DNA of 64,000 nucleotides from Penicillus capitatus (lineage: Eukaryota > Chlorophyta), in NCBI GenBank assembly GCA_965649825.1, contig OZ287702.1:62001-126000 (forward strand), read 5' to 3'. The notes under the pieces are model-generated. The model was not told the DNA's origin and searched no databases. It saw nothing but the letters and a program-made list of their open reading frames with translations. Position numbers and translations under genes: made by a program. Of the stretch, positions 31,149 through 42,701 are shown piece after piece (position 1 is the stretch's first letter; each line of letters opens with the position of its first letter).

Positions 31149-31992
31149 ATGTCTGAGATGTTGATTCGAGTGCCGTCGATGGCGCGCAAAGCATTCCTCA
31201 CAGGCACGGCACCGCGGCTCTCTCTACGAACTGCAGACGTCAAGATGGTTTATATCGCACACGCTTAGCAACAACGTCTGCGATCTGTAGGCTCGAGTCA
31301 AGAGACTGAATTGGCCAGTACGTGCTCTTCTCGTGCGTCCCTATACAACGCGGAAGGGAGACACGATCAACACCATAGCAAAAAAACGAGGCAAGCACAT
31401 TTCAGGACACGTTATCTCAGTCATCGTCGCTATACAGGCTTCGCTGTCGATGAGCTCATCAGATTGAACCATCAGACCGATGTGACTGTCTTGGAAGAGG
31501 GCACGACGCTTCTCCTTCCAGCAGAGAAGCTCTCGGAGAGGGATCGGGAAATTCTTGACGGAATTGGAAGCAACTACAGAACCTATCCCGTTCGACAAGG
31601 GGAGAGCATTGCAGACATCGTCACCAAACGCGGCATCGCCATGGAGGAGCTTGTGAAGCTCAATCCCGACATCGATTTACGAGATGCTCAAGGTGAGCAC
31701 ATCTTGACTGACAGATCCAACGGTGGTTGACCGTCTCTTGTCAGCAAACACAGTTCTAAAGCTGCCTGTTGGAAAGTACACGACCCGTGAGAAAGAGATG
31801 TTGATCGGCGTTTCGAAAGTTCCAGTCGAGTTCTTCCAAAGCAAGGGCTTCGTTGCTTCCTCCTCTGTCATAGGTGAATCGATCCCTCTCTGCAAATGTA
31901 TCTATCCGTCATCATTGAGATGTTTATTAGGTGTTGCTGTCTTGATGAGTCTATATCTGTGGTGGCGAAGTGGTCGAAACCGAAAGGATTGA
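31149..31992 (+). CDS. LysM-domain protein with C-terminal membrane anchor
   Basis: Five exons assemble: 31149-31247, 31291-31390, 31438-31692, 31745-31873 and 31931-31992. Introns are 43, 47, 52 and 57 bp; the second begins GCAAGC and would be GC-AG. The N-terminus is basic (MARKAFLTGTAPRLSLRTAD) and could be a transit peptide. Two LysM repeats follow: YTTRKGDTINTIAKKRGFAV with ELIRLNHQTDVTVLEEG, and YRTYPVRQGESIADIVTKRG with ELVKLNPDIDLRDAQ, ANTVLKLPVGKY. The protein ends with a single transmembrane helix (GVAVLMSLYLWW) and RSGRNRKD. Similar LysM proteins with the YPVRxGES and LKLPxGKY pattern occur in plant chloroplasts, so plastid location and binding of a peptidoglycan-like or other GlcNAc polymer are possible but unproven. 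No enzymatic domain is present. Confidence 0.75.
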
Positions 31993-32544
31993 TGGTGTCC
32001 ACGAATGACACGAGAAAACGGTTGTTCGACTGTAAGTACTGTATACGTAAACGATTGCCATTTCTTCTGCGATCAATGCCTTTGTGGTTTAACAAACCTC
32101 CCTATTGTGAAAAGACATCTACCTACCGTGGAAGTCTTGGTTGGAGCAGATCGTCAGAGAATGTCTCGGGAAACTCAATGACTGCTGCCTGATGCATACC
32201 CAATTCTGCAGTCCATAATGATAGATGTGAGAGGCATCCGCGAGACAAGTTCGATGGATCTCCGCCGCGAAGCTTTTTTCCATCGCATCTTCTCAGAAGC
32301 GTCGCTCGTCGAGAAAGGATCGATCGTCTTCATTGATGGAGTTCGTGCAACCAACTCATGCACCTTTCGTGTACGAGTTGTTTGCGAGTGTCTGTGTCGA
32401 GTATTCTAGCGGCGTGGATAGGTCAATGTTCGCGTCCCTTTATCTTCAGTTGAACGATGCCGGGATGCGCGGAAAGGTTACGTCAATAGTATACACCAAC
32501 CATCGTGAATTTCCCATTTCCGTCATTTGTCTGTTTCCCCACAG
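31993..32544. other. Spacer between LysM and RNF25-like genes
   Basis: About 550 bp. A plus-strand frame at 32218-32409 (MIDVRGIRETSSMDLRREAF...) is open for 63 codons but resembles nothing I know. The bases just before the RNF25-like ATG (CCCCACAG) look like a splice acceptor, so a 5' non-coding exon of that gene may lie here. Confidence 0.4.
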
Positions 32545-33570
32545 ATGCCGTTCGACGAAGACATCGCCTTAGAAATCGACGCTTTGCGTTCGGTCTATGA
32601 TGACCGAGAACTGTACATTAACCAAACGCCCTCGTTGGAGGTCGAATTCATCGCGAATCCCCATATCGCTCTCGGCAACGAAAAATCATTCGTCCAAGCA
32701 ACGTTGCATTTTCGCATCCCCGATGGCTATCCTTCCATTCCACCTAAGATAGAGATACCTTCCACTCGTGGATTGGGAGAAGAACGCAAACAGCGTCTGC
32801 TCAAGTCTCTTTCCGAAAATGCAGCAGAATTCTGTGGAGATACATCTATCCTGACTCTATGCGAAACGGCAAGAGATCTTCTCGATGATATCAACCTTCC
32901 TGAAGGCAAGGGATTCGACCAAGGGTCCTGCAAGGGATCAGCCGTTTCTGTTATGCTTAGGGAACTGTGCTATTTGTCTAGAGAGCTTAATGCCATCAAC
33001 AGAATGCCTTGATGATGTCGTCCTCTGTCCATGTTACCATTCTTTTCACAAGTGCGTCATCATTAGATAGAGATCCAACAGGGGATACCTCTGCAGGTGG
33101 TGCTTTCTTGAGTGGTGGAATGCTGGACAGCTCGATTTGAAAATGGAAGAGCAGGAACGCATTCAGAAGAACGGAACTGGCTGTCTCAAAATGGTAGGCG
33201 ATGCAGTCCATCGAAGCGCACCGATGGTGTTCTTGTTTGACAGCCATTGCCGAAGAAACACAACGGATCTTATGTCCTGCATTGCCCAATCTGTCGGGCG
33301 GAGGTGACCAATGAAGACGAGGCAGTGCTCGATGCCCTTCGCGACTGTCCACACTTGGATGCGTCGCCGTGGCAAGGAACGGGCAACGAATGCTTGGACG
33401 AGATTCTGACGCCGCAAGAGCTCGGATACGTCCGGCGTTTTCAGGAGAGATGGCAGATGCCATTTCGTTCTCAGATGCAACGAGGGGCTTTCTTTCCCGA
33501 CAGTCCTTTTGTGCTTTCGCTTTCCGCACACACAGAAGCGTCTCCAACAGAAAACGAAGAGTTTAGATAA
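32545..33570 (+). CDS. RNF25: RWD-RING E3 ubiquitin ligase, RNF25-like
   Basis: RNF25-type E3 ligases combine a RWD domain with a RING and act in ribosome-stress and DNA-damage ubiquitination. Four exons (32545-32905, 32961-33051, 33097-33193, 33244-33570) give 876 nt, 291 aa. The RWD domain opens with ALEIDALRSVYDDRELYIN and contains FRIPDGYPSIPPKIEIPSTR. After the first intron comes the RING: GNCAICLESLMPSTE, VVLCPCYHSFHKWCFLEWW and LHCPICRAEV. The long insert between the fifth and the final zinc ligands is typical of RNF25. The first intron starts GCAAGG after GAAG and ends in TTAG, so it appears to be GC-AG; no GT donor restores the frame. The tail after the RING is Gln/Phe-rich and ends SPTENEEFR. 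Only 37 bp separate its stop from the next start. Confidence 0.84.
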
Positions 33571-33607
33571 CAAAGGCATTCATGTGCACTTCACTGTAAA
33601 AGAAGAT

Positions 33608-34113
33608 ATGGAGGTGAATAGACGTCGCCCGCTTCTCATTCTGTTGAAGGGTCACCCCTGCTGCGGCAAATCCACCCTCGCGCGGGAACTCTGTCGCTTT
33701 CTGCGGTGCGCCTTGATCGATAAAGACGATGCCAAGAGCGTTTTATGCGATACCCTTGGCGGCGTTGTCGATGAGAGTCGTCTGAACGACGTCTCCTACA
33801 GCATTCTATTTCGAAGTGTCCAGACGCAGCTCGAGGCAGGACTCGATTGCATTGTCGACTCGCCTCTTGCTCGAAGGGCCCATTACGAAAGACTCGTCCA
33901 AATCTGCCACAAGGTTGGCCGCCGCCAACACGCCGATTGCGGTGTATGCGCTCTTCTTAGGTTTCTGGCAAAGTGGCTCTGATTGAGTGCATTGCAAAGG
34001 ACGAGACGATCTGGAAGACGCGCGTGGAAGAGCGTTCGAAGCGACTGGCTGGGACGGCAGATCATCACAAAGCTTTTACATGGACGCAACTGCAGAACTT
34101 GATTGCAGCGTAG
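33608..34113 (+). CDS. P-loop kinase (AAA_33-like)
   Basis: Small P-loop NTPase of about 152 residues resembling bacterial-type and plant P-loop kinases of the AAA_33 group. Walker A is LILLKGHPCCGKSTLARELC. It is followed by CALIDKDDAKSVLCDTLGGV, LEAGLDCIVDSPLARRAHYE and, after a 47-bp intron (33914-33960), VSGKVALIECIAKDETIWKT with RVEERSKRLAGTADHHKAFT. The Arg-rich R-V-E-E-R lid helix and the D-K-D motif after the core strand fit a kinase that phosphorylates a small molecule. The substrate is unknown. The ATG at 33608 is the first in frame. In the sequence, the upstream RNF25-like gene ends 37 bp away on the same strand. Confidence 0.72.
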
Positions 34114-34323
34114 GCGACTGTACTAAGAAGAGGCGTGAGAATTGAAGAGGTACTGGTTTAGATATCAAGACTGTTGGAAATGGAGTGAGAACATCATCAA
34201 GCGAGATCTGGCATACCATACGAATGTCGATACCACTTCCATGAGTACAACACTGTATAAAGATATTGGAGGAGAACTACACAAAGTGGCCGAACAATGA
34301 AAAAATTATTGCACAGAAAGGAG

Positions 34324-36055
34324 TCAAAGAAAGTCTGCTGCAGATCTTGCTGTGAGACTCGCTATCCAACTTTTGAATTCCATCGGTTTAAATGTCTTGA
34401 CCTTGTTTCTGAACGGGGAGTTTGGTGAATGACGATGGAAGGCAGAGACGACCTTCTCGAAGATATCGTTGTACTCCATCAGATTATGTAAAACGACGGC
34501 GCACCAGGCAGCCCATTGGAATTCTTCTTCCTTACGACTTCTTGAAAATGTGAGTACTTCCTGCGACCGCACACAGCGCCAATGAGATCGTGGTGTTAGG
34601 GACGTGTGGGATGACTTGACAAAAAACGTCGACTGCGCCAGTGCTGCAGAGCTTCTCTGGTGCCGTTGTTGCCGGTTCGTTAGACAGATTTACAACAGCA
34701 GCCAATGCTTGCTTCCGCGCATCTAGGGAGCTATTGCATTGAATGATAATCATGAGCGATTCCACGGCACCCTCCCGAACCAAGATCGCTCCGACCTGCT
34801 TGTTATCGAAGACCAGATTCCGAACAGCGGTCGCCGCATGTTCGGCATGACGGTTGTTCTTGTACAAAAGCCGAATGAGCTTTGGTGCCATTCCTGTCTC
34901 GATGATCTCCCTCTGCAAACAATACAACCCACCATTGACGTGACATCTTGAGCAGGAGACAGTTGTGATAGACCTTGCCACTGTCGTTAATCGCCAGTCC
35001 ATACAGTACTTTGAGTATAGCGCTCTGCAGTTTGTCATTTGGATGATCCATGAGAGCGACCAGTTTGGGAATGACACCCGTATCGATGACCTTCTGTTTG
35101 ATCTCGACCCTTTCCGCACTGAGTTCGTACAGCGTTTTCGCCACCTCTTTATGAAAATGAAACGGCTCTGTGTAGTGAAGGTCTTGCAGATCTGCATCGA
35201 ACAATCGAGCGACAGCAATGACGCCTCCGTTATGAAAGACAGCAGCCTCGAAACGGTTCACAATAAGATTCTTCGTCATCAGCAGCGCCGAAAACTTCCC
35301 ATTCGATGAAGCGTGATAGAGCATCTTTATCACAGCTGACACGGCGCCAGATCGAACAAATTTCCTGCAGCCATCAGACATCTATCTCTTAGAGAGAGCA
35401 AGCATTCTGTGCGCTGTTCCTACATGAGGTGTTCGGTCTTATTGAGCAAGACATTAAAAAGTGCCGTCAAGACTTTCTCTCTCGTTTCGATACTCAGTGT
35501 GTTGTCGATGAACAACGACACGATGGCCTCCATTCCGTCATCCGACAGGAACTGTGCTTCGTTTGCTTTATTGGATGATAATCTCACGAGTAAATCTGCG
35601 CAGATATCACGAGCAGAGCAGTAGTCCCAAGTCTTAAGCAGTTTTGCCAGTACACGTGGTCCGCCGATTTCGGAGAGCACGAGCTTCACAAAATGTGCGT
35701 TTCGCGAAAGATTCGCCAAATTCACGGCTCCGGCACAGACGCCATCGCGAGTACCATCATGCAACAACTGAACAAATGCTTTGACGGCTCGGTGCTTGAC
35801 GATCTCGTTATGGTTCTCGCGGTCACTGGCGATATTGCATAACGCATGTGCCGCGCCGAAACGCAAAACACCTTGACGGACCGCCACCAACTTCACGAGA
35901 CGTGGCACGCCGCCAGCATTAACGATGCCGCGTCTCCCAGCAGTCGAGCGTGCCACTTCGGTGAGCTTGGCCAAGGCAAGACGCTGTTTCGTTTCGCTGA
36001 CGTCCGATGTGAGTTGCCTTATTAATTGCTCCGGTGTTTCTAAGGAACCTTCCAT
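34324..36055 (-). CDS. Armadillo-repeat protein
   Basis: The ATG at 36055 starts MEGSLETPEQLIRQLTSDVS. Repeated ARM units follow, each with an N/G-rich helix turn: RRGIVNAGGVPRLVKLVAVR, VLRFGAAHALCNIASDRENH, VCAGAVNLANLSRNAHFVKL. Two more are EKVLTALFN joined by an intron to MSDGCRKFVRSGAVSAVIKM and FEAAVFHNGGVIAVARLFDA. Later units include VIDTGVIPKLVALMDHPNDK, AATAVRNLVFDNKQVGAILV and QALAAVVNLSNEP. About 10 repeats can be seen, and the C-terminal exon (to 34324) has WAAWCAVVLHNLMEYNDIFE. ARM proteins are binding scaffolds; in plants and ciliates this type occurs in E3 adaptors and ciliary proteins. No U-box or F-box is seen. Several introns are required; the joins near 34960 and 34560 are only approximate. 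Confidence 0.72.
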
Positions 36056-36159
36056 TTCGACACATCTACGGCGGACGAGTGGACGGACGGTAACATCCGT
36101 ATCAGATGTTAAAATGCAGACATCTCTCGATCCTTTCGCATTCGACGGAAGCTCTGCTG

Positions 36160-37610
36160 ATGACGGTCGTCGTTTATGTGGCAAACATTCCACCAGACGT
36201 CACCGACGAGGAGTTTCGGCATTTTTTTGAGGGTCGAGCTGGATGCCTCAGGGCACAAATGGTCAACCGACAAAACGAGTATTCCGGCGGTTTGTGGTTA
36301 AGACACGACAAGACGCGATTGTTTAAGAGTGGCAGGGTTGTTGGAGTACGTGGATCGTCACAGTGCGCTGGACGCGGTGGAGAGACTGCAAGGATGGCAA
36401 GGGTGGGCGCCGAACGGAGGACTGCAACTCGGGCTTTGCGTTCCCGAGATGCCCGAAGGAACGGATGCATCGTACAGTCGATATGCCAAACGACCGCGGT
36501 CAGGTGACGACAATGACAATGTGTAAAAGGACGTACAGGATTCGCACGTGTTGGCTGTAGCGTTTCATCCCACCAACGCTATTCTCCAACAGACATCCTT
36601 TGTCCATGTCGGCGATCATAGACACCCTCTTTTGGAGGTAACGCACTGTATAGAATTCATCATATGCGGCTATTGTGTAATCGAATGTGCGAGACAGAGA
36701 TCTCATGCAGTGGGAAACGATCAGCGTCTGAGATGTGCGACGCCAATCGATCCTCGCCGAGAAATGCCAAGTGAGTGTCGAGACTTGGGCGCGATCGCAG
36801 ACAGAAGGAGTTGAAGGGGTCGTGTTTCCAGGACTGCCTTATACAATGCGAAAACTCAGAAGCGACGACCACGCCGGCCGTTATGCCACGAAATCTGTCG
36901 CACGTACGATTTATGCCTTGGCAGCGAGATGATCATTTTTCGGTGTCAATAGAATGTATCGCTGGAGAAAGGACTTACGGTGGATCATGTCTTCCGTTGT
37001 CCTACCATCCTTTTGAATGCATGGATGACACCGGTGCCCTTCTTAAAGGCACTCCTCATTGCCCATCCGTCAAAGTCGATGCTCAATTTGCTGTTTAGAA
37101 TCCAAATGACTAGTGTTCTGCTCTTGTTTGTAGGATGAACGGGATCTCATCTACAACGAACGTTTGCCGTATCTTCTGAATCCTGCAGAAGCGTTTTATG
37201 ATCTTCCTGCGTTACACACTGTCCAAGTAGCATCTCACGATATTGGATCTTCGGATTCTTCTGTCCATTCACCACCTTCAGTGACGCCGTGCACGACATT
37301 GCATATTGGTGGCCTGCCTCCAGATATTACCCAGCGTGAACTCGCACATGTTTTTCGTCCTTTCGAGGGTTGTCTGGTAAATCACACTTTTACTCGTATC
37401 ATCATCTGAGATTCACTTCAGGAGATCAGACTTTTCGACAATGCTGTCGAAGGCAAGAGACGCGTCAGTGGATTCTGCTGTTTCGAGACCATTGCTCAGG
37501 CGTCCTATGCAATGAAGCATCGACAGGGGTACGCCATGGATCTCACAACGCCCGAAACCATGCATCTGCGCATCTCTTACGCGCGCAAAAAGAACTCAGG
37601 CGCACAGTGA
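36160..37610 (+). CDS. RNA-binding protein with two RRMs
   Basis: The first RRM starts at ATG 36160 with TVVVYVANIPPDVTDEEFRH (RNP2 VYVANI) and, after a 46-bp intron, NEYSGGLLEYVDRHSALDAV. The second is in the last two exons: CTTLHIGGLPPDITQRELAH (RNP2 LHIGGL), VFRPFEGCL and, after an intron, RRVSGFCCFETIAQASYAMK with an aromatic FCCF in place of the RNP1 pair. It ends SYARKKNSGAQ. The middle part (36530-37130) contains several short, weakly supported exons (for example AVAFHPTNAILQQTSFVHVG and CMDDTGALLKGTPHCPSV). I can place the RRMs but not every boundary. An in-frame ATG also lies at 36106. The gene is divergent from the ARM gene, with a shared promoter of about 100 bp. RRM paralogue identity is not assigned. 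Confidence 0.68.
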
Positions 37611-37660
37611 ATCATGATACCACGCTGATGTGACATTCGTGTTAAGTAAGATCCAAGCGA

Positions 37661-38086
37661 ATGCCCGTCGATGATAGGACGATGACATCGATGGTGTTTC
37701 TCAAACCGCATACGCCTCTGCGATACACGCTCCCGCGAACGCGACACGGTCTGCCGCGTAGACAGATTGGCTTCATTGAGCGTCTGGCGACGACGGAGGA
37801 ATCAGAAGGGTTCTTAACGGAGGTGCCCAAACCCTATCGCCTCGATGCACTAGCTGAGAACACGGTCCTACAGGTCGGTGTGAAGACGGATGAAGACCCC
37901 GATCTAACATTAACGCGATTCGTTCGAGAAGTCCGAAATACGAACGTGTATACCGAGGTGAATGCCAGAGTGACATCAGAAGTGTGACCTTTCTTGCTTT
38001 CTAAGGTACAGCGTCGGAAACAGTTTGAGAACACACAGGACCGGATGAAACGCAAACGACGCGAACGAGGCATGTCGAGAATGTAA
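37661..38086 (+). CDS. bS21-family organellar ribosomal protein
   Basis: Small-subunit ribosomal protein of the bS21 family (mitochondrial or plastid). Two exons (37661-37957 and 38006-38086) splice through a 48-bp intron to 378 nt, 125 aa. The N-terminus (TSMVFLKPHTPLRYTLPRTR and following HGLPRRQIG) is basic and could be an organelle-targeting leader. The bS21 core is LQVGVKTDEDPDLTLTRFVR, followed by EVRNTNVYTEVQRRKQFENT. It ends with the family's basic tail RMKRKRRERGMSRM. The pattern V-x-x-x-E-x-x-x-x-A/T-L-x-R-F-x-R, then E-x-x-R-R, defines the family. It is longer than bacterial S21 because of the leader. Whether it is mitochondrial or plastid is not settled; mL43 in the same window makes a mitochondrial role plausible. 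Confidence 0.78.
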
Positions 38087-38768
38087 ACAGCACAGAAGGC
38101 TGCTCGATTGTGATCTAAGAGTAACGATGCCTTCTGCTGTACCTCAGGGAAGGCGGTTTCAAAACAACGACCTATGGCGACAACGAGATCACGGGATTGG
38201 TCTCCCCACCGTTCCAAGAGGTCTTCGAGGACAGAGGAGAAGAAGAGACAGAGGGTCTGTTTGGAGAAGTACCCCTCCCTACTGATCTTCTCTTGCGTCA
38301 AGCTCACGTCTCGATGTCTGACAGAATGGCTATTTCTCTTCCCTTAACACCGAATCATCTTCTGACGAGTTAGATGACGTCAAGTCCGGTGTAAAGAACG
38401 AGAGTCTGTCATAAAGACAACGAGAGAGATTCTGCTTTATTCGTCTGATACGGAGTCCGTCATCATTTGTGTGCACATTCTTGGTTCTTTGTTTGTTCTG
38501 AGTGCTCGACAGACAGATATTATTTGAAACTACAGAAACCCATGCGCTTCTAAACGCGTTTCTATAATAAAGAGGGTGGCCATGTTGGCATGTCCCTTCC
38601 TAGCATCATCGCTGATCGGATGTCCGTCACGTCAGACGATCCTCACGGTGAGAATGAGCAATGTGGGTGGATGTATCCGGAAATGCATGCCATCATGATT
38701 CCATTTCGCACTCGAGCGTGATTCGACTGAACGTGACGTTGTAAAAAATTCGTTAAGGCGTCGAAGAA
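38087..38768. other. Intergenic region upstream of RAT1
   Basis: About 680 bp with no supported coding sequence. A minus-strand frame (37834-38307) runs through bS21m and is taken as chance. The 3' half is AT-richer and probably holds the RAT1 promoter. Confidence 0.5.
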
Positions 38769-41700
38769 ATGGGCGTCCCTGCTTTCTACCGTTGGCTCAG
38801 TTCCAGGTACGTCGAGCGTTACGCCCACTTTTTCCGTCTCTGCGGAATCTACTCATTAAACACGGCCAGCGTCTTGACATGTGACCCCGAGCAGGTATCC
38901 GAAATGTGTCGTCTTGCTAGAGGAACAGGAGCCGGCTGTGGTGGACGGCATCGAAATTCCAATTGACTGCACTCAGGAGAGTCCAAACGGCCATGTGGAC
39001 AATCTCTATCTGGTTTACCTCTATCATCCATCAAAATCTCGCGTTTACGGATGTCTCGTGAGCAGGACATGAATGGCATCATCCATCCATGTTTCCATCC
39101 AGAAGACAAAGTAGAGTGAGAAAGTGTGATGTCGGATGTGATGGTGTGTGTGAGTGAACAGGCGGCGCCATTGACATTTGAACAGTGCTTTAAAGATATC
39201 TTTGCCTATATTGATCGTATCATGGCTATTGTCCGTCCCCGAAAGCTGCTTTTCATGGCGATTGGTATGTTTTCTCTTTCTTTGAGCAACGGATGAGATA
39301 GATGCATATGTAGATGGTGTGGCACCACGCGCCAAGATGAACCAGCAACGCTCCAGGAGATTCAAATCGGCGAAAGATGCACAAGACAAGGTGCTGCTGG
39401 TCTAAATGTAGCGCATCGTGGAGGAACGTTGTTTTGTGTGACAGTTAACAGAGGAGAAGCGTATTCGTGCGGAGCTACAGGCACAGGGAATGAAAGTCCG
39501 CGATGCAAAAGGCATTTCCGAGACATCTGCCCTGGGAGACAGCAATATCATCACCCCAGGCACTGCTTTCATGGCTAAGCTCTCTATTGCACTACAGTAT
39601 TACATCCATCAACGTATCAATACGCAACCTGCATGGAAGCCCCTTACAGTATGTACTGTCGGCATATGTGGTCTGAACACGCGTCATGTGTATCAATCAG
39701 GTAATGCTTTCCGATGCGAATGCTCCTGGAGAAGGGGAACACAAGATCATGGAGTACATTCGTGAGCAGAGGGGTCGTCCAGGATGGCAGCCCAATATGA
39801 CCCATGTGGTTTCTGGCTTGGACGCAGATTTGATTCATTTGGCCCTGGCAACACACGAGCCACATTTTCATATCTTGCGTGAAGTCGTCTTTGGTCCTTC
39901 AGCAGGAGATGCTCCGGAAGGAGGAGCCAAGCCCAAAGTTCCTTATCAGTACCTCAAGATCTCTCTTCTTAGGGATTATCTGGAATTGGAGTTTAATGAC
40001 GTGCGATTGCCTTTTCACTTTGATAAAGAGCGGATCTATGATGATTTCGTTTTCCTGTGTTTCTTTGTGGGAAATGACTTTCTTCCCCACTCACCAACGC
40101 TTGAGATTCGTGAAGGAGGAATTGATTTGCTGATGACGATCTATAAACGTCAGTTACCTTTTTTGGGAGGCTGGCTCTGCGATGGAGCCACAGTACATCT
40201 CAGACGTGTGGAAGTGATCATCCGTGAAGTGGCCAGATGCGAAGAGCGGATATTACAGAAAAGAATGCGTATTATGAAGAATCAAGAGTCCAAAAGGTAC
40301 GAACACACAAGTGTCGATCTCTCTGTTGCTCAATGCTATCTTTCAGAAATTCTGCTGTGAAACGGCCGATGAGTGTGGATACAGTAACACCTCCACCACG
40401 AGTTCCAATCACTACCGATCCAGCCTTAGAGTCTTGCAAAGGCACTCCGAAGAAGCAAAGAACAGAAGAAGAAGAGAGTGCCCGTGGTAATGTCAAATAT
40501 CTGTGTACAGAATCGAACCTCACTCTTCTGCTTTGCTGACAGACAGCTTTCTCGAAATCGATGCGAGCACTGAGCAAGCAACACCTGTCAATCCTCGAAA
40601 AATCTGGGACGATCTGATGTCTGTCAGTCCAGCTGAAAAGGCAGAGAATATCGTAAGTGTTTCCTTCCATCCATTTTGCGGCAAACTGTATGATCTGTTG
40701 GCAGCTGCCCGAGGAGCCCAAGAGTGATTCGGACGAAGAGATCAATGAAATTGAAGTGATGGTTCAGACGCGGTTAAAGAACTCGGCACATGAAAAGGCT
40801 GACATGTTTGACTCTATGGTCCAACATGGAGAAGCTATTGGATATGGAATGCGAGGATGGAAGGAGCGCTATTACCGAATGAAAATCCCAGATGTACCGG
40901 AGAAACAAAGAATAGAAGTGGTGAAAGACATGGTGGAGAAGTTTGTGGAGGGACTGATGTGGGTGATGGCCTATTACTATGAAGGAGTGGCCTCGTGGAC
41001 ATGGTACTATCCCTACCACTATGCTCCATTCGCCTCAGACATGGTCAAAATCGCGCACATTCGACCCAGTTTCCAGCTGGGAGAGCCTTTCCTTCCCGTC
41101 AACCAACTCATGGCCGTTCTCCCAGCTGCCAGTCGATTCTGCCTCCCTCAAGTAATAGACAGAACATGCTGAGGAGACGAGACAAACGCATTGTCTGTAT
41201 GGCAGTGTCTGCAACACTTGTTTGTCGACCATGACTCTCCAATCATCGATTTCTATCCTGAAAACTTCAAGTGTGATATGAACGGAAAGAGATTCTCTTG
41301 GCAGGCCGTTGTCTTGCTGCCCTTCATTGATGAAGAGAGATTGATCAATACAACCAAGTGCGTTGCGTTCATCTGCTTAGCTTCCTTGTAGCTTCTTTGC
41401 TGTGTCAGGAAGTACTTTGGTGAATTTACGGAAGAAGAGAAAGAAAGGAACAAGAGAAAACTGACGCAGTTCTATGTTGGCGAGCAGCATCCACTGACGG
41501 AATATATAAAGAGCGGAGCGTCGTTTGACAATGCTACAAAGGTTGTCAAACTGCAGCTCGATCCAGAGAAAAGCTCTGGACTCAATGGACATCTATGTGT
41601 GACGGAAGATTATTGTCCCGAAACTCTTCCTGCTCCTTTTGACTTAGGAGAAGATATTACACAGAATCGTGTCATTATGGGATCTTTCCTCAATCCTCCT

Positions 41701-42503
41701 CACCAAAAACACCTCAGTCGGCTCATGTCTGGGGCTGAAGAGGAGGTAAGGACGCAATTCTGCAGCCGCGTGTCACAAGTGTGTGTCTTTAGTCGACTGG
41801 ACTGACGATTTACGACATTCCTCCAGAACAGGAGCCGTGGCATGAGCATCCAAGAGCAGGGAACAATCCGCCGTCGCGTCCCTCCCATCCACGACCTCAG
41901 TTTGCCATTGACAGAGATGCTGCCCATCGTTTTGTTGTCCATTCCGTCAGTGGTCCGCGTTTCAAAGATGAAGCTCCTCAACGTTCGACACCGCAAAAAT
42001 TCGCTCTCCGTGCATCTGCTCCTGAGTTTGTGCCAGAGCACGTAACCAGGATGGCGATGCAAATGACAGGGCATCTTGGCAGTACAAGTCCATCGATATG
42101 TCCACCCCCCGTTCCACCAGATGCCGTAACCGCCGCAGCCATTCGATTGAGTGAACGTGCAAGAAGGCAGCCGATGGTTGGGAACCTGCAGCCGATGTTC
42201 CCAATGACACCGCAGCATCAGCATCAGCAGCACAATATCCATCCCCATTACTCGCCTCTCATGATGCCACAGTTTCCTGCTGGATTTCAATCTTTCATGC
42301 CACAGTCTCCTATGCAAGGAGGACAGCAGCCGCACATCCGTGGACCTGCTTTTTTCGAACCGCGTCCGCATGGTTTGGGAAATGTCAGGACACCACCGCC
42401 ACATTCGCAGAGGCCACCGCAAGGACACGTAGGAAATTTTCGCGCATCGCCGCAGAGAGGTGGAGAGGTCAAGAGACCCCAAAGCAACAAAAGAAAGAAG
42501 TGA
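38769..42503 (+). CDS. XRN2: 5'-3' exoribonuclease RAT1/XRN2
   Basis: Nuclear 5'-3' exonuclease for transcription termination and rRNA processing. Starts [13 protein letters not shown]; the next exon gives [10 protein letters not shown], then [19 protein letters not shown] after another intron. Conserved region 1 continues with [20 protein letters not shown] and [11 protein letters not shown]1 acidic residues appear in [20 protein letters not shown] and [22 protein letters not shown]2 has [20 protein letters not shown]. The XRN2-type D-x-x-H region and [24 protein letters not shown] stretch ([20 protein letters not shown]) are clear. The C-terminal tail is rich in Pro, Gln and His and ends RPQSNKRKK. 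About ten short introns (for example 38809-38893, 39054 region, 39264 region) restore each motif in phase. The combination of the [13 protein letters not shown] and VSGLDADL motifs and the full ~1000-residue length indicates XRN2/RAT1 rather than cytoplasmic XRN1. Confidence 0.9.
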
Positions 42504-42701
42504 CCGACCTCTTTCGCTCTCTTGAATTGGGATATGCAAAACACGGTGTGATTGAGATCCATCAATAAAGGAGACCATGCATGAATTGATAAGGTAGCTG
42601 TCGGGATGGATACCGAAGTTGTGTGTTATCCATCTCGTATTCACTGTCACATCATTATCGCGTTTAGTCCCGCGCGTCTTTTCGCGTTTCGCTTATCGCA
42701 C

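Noticed and set aside
32218-32409. Small plus-strand gene before RNF25-like
   Set aside because: Only 63 codons, an overlapping minus-strand frame of equal length, and no family match.
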